From: RGIG5579 sp045601445
GTDB lineage: Bacteria > Bacillota > Clostridia > Oscillospirales > SIG627
DNA: 10,973 nucleotides
Direction: 5' to 3'
Assembly: GCA_045601445.1 (NCBI GenBank)
Contig: JAZRZQ010000153.1
Span: 1 to 10,973, forward strand
The position numbers and the translations under genes were made by a program. This document shows positions 5,526 to 10,973 of this stretch, in pieces (positions within the stretch are counted from its first letter, which is position 1; the number at the start of each line of letters is the position of its first letter). The notes under the pieces are model-generated. The model was not told the DNA's origin. It worked only from the letters and a program-made list of their open reading frames with translations, and did not search any database.

Positions 5526-7382
5526 ATGACAAAGCAAAACGCAATCCTTGCCACCCGCTTCGGCGGTTTGGCCCATGAAACGGCTCTTTTTTTGGAAGAA
5601 GAGCATTTAAAAGACACGGCTCGTTGGGAAAAATTCGTCAACGTCTTCCGCTTACAGCCCGACGGAGAACGGAACGGCTGGCGCGGGGAATATTGGGGAA
5701 AGATGATGCGTGGCGCGGTGACGGTGTATCAGTACACCAAAAGCGAGTCGCTCTACGAGGCACTCGCGCAATCGGTGCGCGATCTGTTTTCCGTTCAGGC
5801 TGAGGACGGCCGCGTTTCCTCCTACAGCCGCGAGGCAGACGTGCAAGCGTGGGATCTTTGGTGCAGAAAATACGTGATGCTCGGATGCGAATACTTCCTT
5901 GAGATTTGCAAGGACGAGGCGCTCCGAGACGAGACGCTTGCCTTTTTATGCCGCTTGGCGGACGAGATTTTAACCAAGATCGGCCCCGGCAAGAAAAAGA
6001 TCACCCAAGCGACGCGAAATTGGCTTGGGCTGAACTCCTCCTCCATCCTTGAGCCGATGGTCAGACTGCACACGCTGACAGGCGAGGCGCGCTACCTTGA
6101 TTTTGCCTCTTACATCGTCGAGATCGGCGGTGCGGAAGGGATCAACGTATTCGAGCTTTCCCTTGAGGGGCGCTTGATGCCGTATCAGTACGGGGTGGCA
6201 AAGGCCTACGAGATGATCTCCTGCTTCGAGGGCCTTCTCGCGTACTACAAGGTAACGGGCATCGAAAAGTACAAAACGGCAGTTCTGAATTACGCGGAAG
6301 CACTTTTGGACTCCGAGATCTCCATTATCGGCTGTTGCGGTGTCACGCACGAGCTGCTCGATCACACCAAATGCCGTCAGACCGTCCGAAACAGCGAGCA
6401 AGAGGTGATGCAGGAGACCTGCGTGACCGTGACGCTGATGAAATTTTTGGCGGCCGTGCTTGAGCTCACGGGTGACAGCCGCTTTGCCGACGTGATCGAG
6501 AAATCGTTTTACAACGCCTATCTCGGTGCGTTGAACGTCGAGCATCGCCACAGCGAATTCCCGAAGAAAAAACACCCCGAGCTTCCCCTCGTGGCAACCG
6601 ACCTGCCCTTTGACAGCTACAGTCCCTTGACCCCCGGCTTGCGCGGCAGAATCGTGGGCGGCTATCAGATGCTCAGCGATTACAGCTATTTCGGCTGCTG
6701 TGCCTGCATCGGTGCGGCGGGCGTCGGCGTCTTTCTGAAAAACGCCGTGGTGCTCCGTGAGGACGGCATCACGCTCAACTTCTACGAGCGCGGAACGGTG
6801 GAGCTGATCTATGAAGGCATCAAGATCGCCTTGACGGTCAAGACCGATTATCCCGCTGACGGCAAGATCTGCATTTCCGTTGCGGCAGAATCCCCCGTAG
6901 CCTTTACTCTGCGCCTTCGCACGCCCGCTTGGGTCGGATCAAACGGAATCTGGAAGGAATACCGAAGAACCTGGTCGCAGGACACTCTTGAGATCGACTG
7001 GCCGATGCCGCTCTCTCTTCACTTCCCCGAAAGCTGGGAAGAGGATTGCATCTGGACCGATCGCTCCCAGAGCACCCCGCCCTATAACGTACCCGGCCCG
7101 ATCAAGGTTTACCACAAGCCCGAGGACGATCGCTTTGTTGCCGTCACGCGCGGCCCGTTGACGCTGGCCGCCGACAGCCGCACGGGAAAGGACGCCGCTT
7201 CCGAATTTTCCCCGCCCGTTCGCGCAGAGCGCATCGAGGGCGACATCGCTCCGGGTGTTCCCTGCCTTGTTAAGATGGAAGTAGAGGGCGAGGACGGCGA
7301 GAAGTATATTTTGGTGGACTACGCTCACGCAGGCCGCGATTGGGAAACGAAGATCGCCGCCTGGCTTCCGACCAAAGAGTAA
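5526..7382 (+). CDS. GH127/DUF1680-family glycoside hydrolase (beta-L-arabinofuranosidase type)
   Basis: The 618-residue protein has an alpha/alpha-barrel N-terminal domain (about 1-400) and a beta-sandwich C-terminal part with the DUF1680 signature VTRGPLTLAAD (540-550). In characterised GH127 beta-L-arabinofuranosidases a zinc ion is held by Glu, Cys and a Cys-Cys pair, one of which is the nucleophile. Matching residues are here: ETC (297-299, Glu297 and Cys299) and FGCCACIG (389-396, Cys391 and Cys392). Glu276 in GVTHE (272-276) may be the acid/base. There is no signal peptide, so it should act in the cytoplasm on imported arabinosides or related oligosaccharides. GGAG (5515-5518) 7 nt upstream fixes the ATG at 5526; an in-frame TTG at 5412 lies in the promoter. 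The stop codon overlaps the ribosome binding site of the following PHP gene, implying coupling. Related families such as GH146 share this fold, so the exact activity is not certain. Confidence 0.85.
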   Translation: MTKQNAILATRFGGLAHETALFLEEEHLKDTARWEKFVNVFRLQPDGERNGWRGEYWGKMMRGAVTVYQYTKSESLYEALAQSVRDLFSVQAEDGRVSSYSREADVQAWDLWCRKYVMLGCEYFLEICKDEALRDETLAFLCRLADEILTKIGPGKKKITQATRNWLGLNSSSILEPMVRLHTLTGEARYLDFASYIVEIGGAEGINVFELSLEGRLMPYQYGVAKAYEMISCFEGLLAYYKVTGIEKYKTAVLNYAEALLDSEISIIGCCGVTHELLDHTKCRQTVRNSEQEVMQETCVTVTLMKFLAAVLELTGDSRFADVIEKSFYNAYLGALNVEHRHSEFPKKKHPELPLVATDLPFDSYSPLTPGLRGRIVGGYQMLSDYSYFGCCACIGAAGVGVFLKNAVVLREDGITLNFYERGTVELIYEGIKIALTVKTDYPADGKICISVAAESPVAFTLRLRTPAWVGSNGIWKEYRRTWSQDTLEIDWPMPLSLHFPESWEEDCIWTDRSQSTPPYNVPGPIKVYHKPEDDRFVAVTRGPLTLAADSRTGKDAASEFSPPVRAERIEGDIAPGVPCLVKMEVEGEDGEKYILVDYAHAGRDWETKIAAWLPTKE

Positions 7383-7393
7383 AGGAGACGGCT

Positions 7394-8188
7394 ATGCGCT
7401 ATCAAATCGACCACGATCTGCACATTCACTCTTTTCTTTCGACCTGCTCGCGAAACAGCGCACAGACGACAAAGCGCATTTTGCAATACGCGCGCGATTT
7501 TAATTTGAACACGATCTGTCTGACCGACCATTTCTGGGACGAGACGGTCGCAGGGGCTTCGCGCTGGTATCAGATTCAGGATTATTTTCACGTCCAAACG
7601 GCAAAGCCCCTGCCCCAAGCAGAGGGAATCCGATTTTTGTTCGGCTGTGAAACGGATCTTGACCGCCGCTTCACCCTCGGGATCTCGCCCGAGCGCTGTC
7701 GCGATTTTGATTTCATCATCATCCCGACCACGCATCTTCACATGAAAAATTTCACGATCGAAGAGAAGGATTTCTCCGTGGCTCGCAGAGCCGCGCTTTG
7801 GGTCGACCGTCTGGATGCCGTGCTGGAGATGGATTTGCCCTTTCACAAGATCGGCATCGCCCATCTGACGACCACGCTGATTGATACCTCCTCGCGCGAG
7901 AACTACCTCGCCGTTCTCAATCGACTGCCCGAAGCCGAGCTTCGCCGTCTGTTTGAGGCGGCCGCCCGTCGCGGATGCGGCATTGAGATCAACGTGGAAA
8001 CAAGCCAGCTTGTCGACGAAGAGTTCCCCTCGGTACTTCGCATTTACCGCATCGCCAAGGAATGCGGCTGTCTTTTTTACGTCGGCGGCGACGCCCACAC
8101 GCCAAACGGCTTTCTCCCCGCATTGGCGAGCGCCAAAAAGACCGTAGAAGCACTCGGCCTGACCGAAGCGGACAAATTCCGCCTTTGA
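7394..8188 (+). CDS. PHP-domain metal-dependent phosphoesterase
   Basis: The 264-residue protein is a single PHP domain, the fold of histidinol phosphatase and related metal-dependent phosphoesterases. Metal-binding motifs appear in the usual order: DLHIHS (8-13, His10 and His12), TDHFWDE (44-50, Asp45 and His46), Glu86 in FGCETDLD (83-90), His114/His116 in TTHLHM (112-117), His157 in IAHLTT (155-160) and GDAHTP (232-237, Asp233 and His235). A trinuclear metal site is therefore expected to be intact. It is cytoplasmic. AAAGGAG (7381-7387) overlaps the stop of the GH127 gene and lies 6 nt before the ATG, so translation of the two is probably coupled. Histidinol phosphatase is the nearest named activity, but no histidine gene is nearby and the sugar-enzyme context suggests another phosphate ester. 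A bidirectional terminator follows. Confidence 0.88.
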   Translation: MRYQIDHDLHIHSFLSTCSRNSAQTTKRILQYARDFNLNTICLTDHFWDETVAGASRWYQIQDYFHVQTAKPLPQAEGIRFLFGCETDLDRRFTLGISPERCRDFDFIIIPTTHLHMKNFTIEEKDFSVARRAALWVDRLDAVLEMDLPFHKIGIAHLTTTLIDTSSRENYLAVLNRLPEAELRRLFEAAARRGCGIEINVETSQLVDEEFPSVLRIYRIAKECGCLFYVGGDAHTPNGFLPALASAKKTVEALGLTEADKFRL

Positions 8189-8221
8189 TCCTCGGAAAAT
8201 CCCCAAACCGAATACCGACAA

Positions 8222-8253
8222 AAAAGCCGTCTGATCCATATCAGACGGCTTTT
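8222..8253. terminator. Bidirectional Rho-independent terminator
   Basis: AAAAGCCGTCTGAT (8222-8235) and ATCAGACGGCTTTT (8240-8253) form a 14-bp stem with a CCAT loop. It lies between two converging genes. On the minus strand it ends in six Us (stronger, for the permease gene); on the plus strand in four Us (for the PHP gene). Confidence 0.85.
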
Positions 8254-8279
8254 GGTTTGCCTTGTTTTTGCCTTGTTTT

Positions 8280-9743
8280 TTAGATCGCGCCGAAGATAAA
8301 CTTAGCAACGAAGAGCAGGGCGATGACGGTGATGGTGATGTCTTTCTTCTTGTATTCGCCGGTGAAGAGAGAGATCAGAACGTAAGCGATGGCGCCGAGA
8401 CCGATACCGTTGGAGATGGAGTAGGTCAGGGGCATCATAACCAGAACGACGAAGGCGGAAACTGCGGAGCGCAGATCGCTAAAGTCGACCTTGGCAAAGT
8501 TCTTGAGCATCAGAACGCCAACCCAGATCAGAGCGGGAGCGGTAGCCGCGGAAGGGATGATGCTGGCAACGGGGGTAACGAAGAGGCACAGGGCAAAGCA
8601 GAGAGCGGTGACAAGGCTGGTCAGACCGGTTCTGCCGCCTGCGGCAACGCCGGAAGCGGATTCCACGAAGGTGGTGCAGGTAGAGGTACCGGTAGCAGCA
8701 CCGACGACGGTAGCTACGGAGTCGGAGAGCATCGCCTGTTCGATGTTGATGGGGTCACCGTTTTCGTCGAGCATATCAGCCTCGGAAGCAGTGCCGTAAA
8801 CCGTGCCGATGGTGTCGAACATATCAACGATGGCAAAGGTGATAATGAGAACGATGGCATTGAACACACCGCCGATGTGCGCGGAAGAGAACGCGCCCTT
8901 CCAGGCTTCACCGTTGAAAAGACCGGAAATACCGATCGCGCCGAAGTCCTTGAAGGACTGACCGATCTGGCTGAGGTCAAAGCTGATGCGAAGGTCGGCA
9001 TACGCGGGGTTGAGGTAAACGATCGCGTAGTAGACGACGGTGGTGGCAAGAATGCCGATGATAACGCTTCCCTTGACGTTCTTCTTGGAAAGGATAGCGA
9101 TGATGATAAAGCCGAGCAGGGCGATCACTGCGGGCATAATGGCACGGAAGGGGGTAGCGCCCGTGATGACGGAGTTAACGTTGACAAACTGAACGAGAGT
9201 GTACTGATTTGCTTGGATGATACCGACGTTCTGGAAGCCGATGAAGGCGATGAACAGACCGATACCGGCGGGGATGGCCTTTTTCAGACAGTCAGGCATT
9301 GCCTTTGCCAGATAGGTTCTCACGCCCGTGACCGAGAGGATCAGGAAGAGAACACCGGACAGGAAGACGATGACCATACCGGTCTGATAGCCGTGGATCA
9401 GATCGACGTTGCTGAAAAACGCGCCCGAAACGAAGCAGGTGCAGAAGAACGAGTTCAGACCCATACCGCAAGCCTGAGCAAACGGCAATTTGGCATAGAA
9501 CGCGTAAAGCAGCGTACCGACGACAGCGGCGAGAATGGAAGCAACGAAAACGCTGTTCCAAATCTGTCCGAGCTGTGCGGAATCCGCACCGAGTCCGGCA
9601 AGCCAGCCGTTAGCGCCGTCAGCCGCAATCTGATTGGGGTTGACAAAAATGATGTACGCCATGGCAAAGAAGGTGGTGAGTCCGGCGATGATCTCTGTTT
9701 TGACAGTCGATCCGCGCTCGGAGATCTTGAAGAATTTGTCCAT
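8280..9743 (-). CDS. NCS2/AzgA-type purine (adenine/guanine/hypoxanthine) permease
   Basis: The 487-residue membrane protein is a full-length member of the AzgA/PbuG branch of the nucleobase-cation symporter-2 family, proton-driven importers of purine bases. It has about a dozen or more hydrophobic segments. Family signatures: TEIIAGLTTFFAMAYIIFVNP (16-36), the ACGMGLNSFF half-helix (91-100), FAIVDMFDTIGT (303-314) with the following soluble loop ending near NGDPIN (328-333), and GTSTCTTFVESASGVAAGGR (352-371), which includes the conserved substrate-site Glu361 and SGVxxGGRTGL. CTCCTT on the plus strand (9750-9755) is a perfect AAGGAG 6 nt before the start. It is a single gene with its own promoter and terminator. 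A long open frame on the opposite strand of this gene is a shadow of its codon use. Which purine it carries cannot be decided here. Confidence 0.94.
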   Translation of the reverse strand: MDKFFKISERGSTVKTEIIAGLTTFFAMAYIIFVNPNQIAADGANGWLAGLGADSAQLGQIWNSVFVASILAAVVGTLLYAFYAKLPFAQACGMGLNSFFCTCFVSGAFFSNVDLIHGYQTGMVIVFLSGVLFLILSVTGVRTYLAKAMPDCLKKAIPAGIGLFIAFIGFQNVGIIQANQYTLVQFVNVNSVITGATPFRAIMPAVIALLGFIIIAILSKKNVKGSVIIGILATTVVYYAIVYLNPAYADLRISFDLSQIGQSFKDFGAIGISGLFNGEAWKGAFSSAHIGGVFNAIVLIITFAIVDMFDTIGTVYGTASEADMLDENGDPINIEQAMLSDSVATVVGAATGTSTCTTFVESASGVAAGGRTGLTSLVTALCFALCLFVTPVASIIPSAATAPALIWVGVLMLKNFAKVDFSDLRSAVSAFVVLVMMPLTYSISNGIGLGAIAYVLISLFTGEYKKKDITITVIALLFVAKFIFGAI

Positions 9744-9799
9744 AAATTTCTCCTTATCTTTTTTGTACCGCTTGTTTGAAAAAACAAATCAGCATTTTC

Positions 9800-9828
9800 A
9801 TTATAAAGGATGCGACGGAAAAATTCAA
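9800..9828 (-). promoter_or_regulatory. Sigma-A-type promoter of the purine permease
   Basis: On the minus strand TTGAAT (9823-9828) and a perfect TATAAT (9800-9805) are 17 nt apart. Transcription would start near 9793, leaving a leader of about 50 nt. The leader has only a small TTGTTT/AAACAA hairpin and is too short for a purine riboswitch. Confidence 0.8.
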
Positions 9829-9900
9829 CAGAAATTGACAAAAAAAGTTAAAATTCCGTTCATTTTTCTTTCCGCGCGAGCCAAAAGGGCTCGAGAACAA

Positions 9901-9929
9901 GAAAAAAGCCTTTCGAAAAGGCTTTTTTC
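9901..9929 (-). terminator. Rho-independent terminator of the RraA-like gene
   Basis: GAAAAAAGCCTTT (9901-9913) and AAAGGCTTTTTTC (9917-9929) form a perfect 13-bp stem with a tight CGA loop and a U-tract on the minus strand, 8 nt after the stop codon at 9937. The A-tract on the other side makes it symmetrical. A second small hairpin, CGAGCC/GGCTCG (9877-9893), follows it. Confidence 0.85.
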
Positions 9930-9936
9930 TTTGCTT

Positions 9937-10839
9937 TTACAGGGCAGTCTGGGTATCGTCGGGGTCTCCCTCGCGGGCGAGGCGGTACTCCTCGCTCCAA
10001 TCCAGATCGCGGTATTCCTCGCCGCGGGGATCGGTGCGGATCCACTCCAACAGAAGATCGAGCATTTCCTCGGTCCAGGTGGCACGGTCGATCTGCGCGG
10101 TGGTGAATTTACCCGCGCCGATCATTTCAAAGCCGAAGTCGTCCTTGACGTGGGTCTTGGCCGCGCCCTCGACCACCTCCTGCACCAGATGTGCGGGAAT
10201 GAAGAGCACGCCGCCGCCTGCGCCGAATACCACGTCTCCCGGCAGGACGGTGGCCTTACCGATGCGGGTGATGCCGTTGAAGTCCTTCATCACAAACTCG
10301 CGGATGGGCGTCGGGTCGATGCCGCGGTAATACACCTGCACGCCCTCGTGCTGCTTCATCTGCTCGACGTCACGGATGCCGCCCCAGATGACCGCGCCGC
10401 CGCCGCCCGTGCGGGTCTTGATGGCCTTGGTCAGATTTCCGCCGAGGAAGGTGCCCTTGAAGATCTTGTCGTACATATCGGCCACGACCACGTCGCCGCC
10501 GACGAGGGTGTCGATCACCCACTGGTTGTAATTGCCCGATCTTCCCTCGGCCGCACCCTGCGCGAAGGCGACCTCGTGCAGGTCGGGGCGGGTGGGAACG
10601 AACGAGCAGGTGACGGCGCGGCCGATGAGCTTGCGGTCATCGTCGTGAAGGGTTTTCAGATCCCCCTCGAACTGCGTGATGTAGCCCTTTAAATAGATGG
10701 GCTTCCAAAGCTCCTCGAGCGTCATTTTGCGCATTGCCTCCAGATAGCGGTCAGGCACGCGGGGACGGCCGTCTGCAAAGCGCTCTCCCTTCCAAAGGGG
10801 CGTTAAGGCGATGATCTCTTCTCTGCAATTAAATTTCAT
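9937..10839 (-). CDS. RraA/HMG-aldolase-family protein (long form)
   Basis: The 300-residue protein contains an RraA-like domain, the fold shared by 4-hydroxy-4-methyl-2-oxoglutarate/4-carboxy-4-hydroxy-2-oxoadipate aldolases and RNase E inhibitor RraA. Signatures: VGGDVVVAD (113-121), FLGGNLTKAI (131-140), GAVIWGGIRD (148-157; Arg156-Asp157 match the Arg-Asp pair that holds substrate and metal in the aldolases) and LPGDVVFGAGGGVLFIP (199-215). It is longer than most members (about 160-230 residues), with an extra N-terminal stretch of about 60 residues and a C-terminal Trp/Glu-rich helix-like tail (250-290). No RNase E regulation is implied; a carbon-carbon lyase or sugar-acid role is more likely. 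AAAGGAAG (10847-10854) lies 7 nt before the ATG at 10839. The ATG overlaps the stop of the upstream gene by 4 nt, so the two are translationally coupled. Confidence 0.88.
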   Translation of the reverse strand: MKFNCREEIIALTPLWKGERFADGRPRVPDRYLEAMRKMTLEELWKPIYLKGYITQFEGDLKTLHDDDRKLIGRAVTCSFVPTRPDLHEVAFAQGAAEGRSGNYNQWVIDTLVGGDVVVADMYDKIFKGTFLGGNLTKAIKTRTGGGGAVIWGGIRDVEQMKQHEGVQVYYRGIDPTPIREFVMKDFNGITRIGKATVLPGDVVFGAGGGVLFIPAHLVQEVVEGAAKTHVKDDFGFEMIGAGKFTTAQIDRATWTEEMLDLLLEWIRTDPRGEEYRDLDWSEEYRLAREGDPDDTQTAL

Positions 10840-10973
10840 TTCAGCACTTCCTTTCCCGAATCGGTTACGGTAATAAAATAGCAGCCGTTGGCTTGCAGGG
10901 TCAGGGGGATGCGAGCCTCGCCCTGGCTGATAAAGCGACAAACGGGCTCAGGCACGGTGTGGCGGCGAAGAAG
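10836..10973 (-). CDS. C-terminal end of an unidentified protein (partial, runs off window)
   Basis: The minus strand is open from the window edge (10973) to a TGA at 10836-10838, giving 45 residues. The stop overlaps the start of the RraA-like gene in an ATGA arrangement, and the ribosome binding site of that gene lies within this reading frame, a classic sign of a real upstream cistron. The fragment has alternating hydrophobic/polar strands (around VCRFISQGEARIPLTLQANG, positions 11-30, and YFITVTDSG, 32-40), as in the beta-sandwich end of many glycoside hydrolases. That resemblance is weak and I would not name a family. The start and size are outside the window. Confidence 0.7.
   Translation of the reverse strand, partial: LLRRHTVPEPVCRFISQGEARIPLTLQANGCYFITVTDSGKEVLK

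Noticed and set aside
7325..8308. 327-codon minus-strand open frame
   Set aside because: Antisense to the PHP gene, which has all its metal motifs; it also crosses the bidirectional terminator.
8262..9779. 505-codon plus-strand open frame
   Set aside because: It is antisense to the purine permease, with a highly skewed Asp/Gly/Glu composition typical of the complement of a membrane-protein gene; the minus-strand protein is clearly real.
9634..10692. 352-codon plus-strand open frame
   Set aside because: It runs antisense to the RraA-like gene and through that gene's terminator and the permease promoter; no family features.

Overview
The window looks like a piece of chromosome from a moderate-GC Firmicute of the Clostridia type, probably an uncultured gut or rumen relative. 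The evidence is AGGAGG-type ribosome binding sites a fixed 6-8 nt before starts, sigma-A-like promoters with 17-nt spacers, short intergenic gaps, a YitT-family membrane protein, an AzgA-type purine permease and a small Arc-like regulator. There is no rRNA, tRNA, CRISPR, transposase or phage gene, and I cannot name the species.

Left part (1-3240). The tail of a membrane protein (1-108) ends before a strong hairpin terminator (135-170). A non-coding array of at least eight short hairpins separated by AACATCATT / AATGATGT words follows (171-344). After an 18-bp tandem repeat and a good promoter comes a pectate-lyase-superfamily beta-helix gene (469-1569). A second hairpin array, with different but related spacer words (CATATCATC / TATCTCATCA and their complements), follows directly (1587-1746). 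The beta-helix gene is therefore bracketed by two structured repeat arrays, the most unusual thing in the window. Next is an M20-family amidohydrolase (1903-3240) with its own promoter.

Middle (3241-8188, plus strand). A YitT-family membrane protein, whose ribosome binding site lies in the arm of an inverted repeat, is followed 18 nt later by a protein resembling the divergent polysaccharide-deacetylase superfamily. A 220-bp gap then holds a candidate 23-codon minus-strand ORF and the promoter region of a 62-residue ribbon-helix-helix regulator, with repeated TTTCAACTC boxes between them. After that gene's terminator comes a GH127/DUF1680 enzyme (predicted beta-L-arabinofuranosidase type) tightly coupled to a PHP-domain metal-dependent phosphoesterase.

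Right part (8200-10973, minus strand). A bidirectional terminator separates the PHP gene from a convergent AzgA-type NCS2 purine permease with a textbook promoter. Upstream of it on the minus strand lies a 300-residue RraA/HMG-aldolase-like protein with its own terminator. Its start overlaps by 4 nt the stop of a gene that runs off the window edge.

Taken together, the beta-helix protein, the GH127 enzyme, the deacetylase-like protein and the aldolase-like protein suggest use of plant-type glycans and downstream sugar-acid metabolism. None of the enzymes has a recognisable signal peptide, so they probably act on imported oligosaccharides. The functional link is inferred from families and proximity only.
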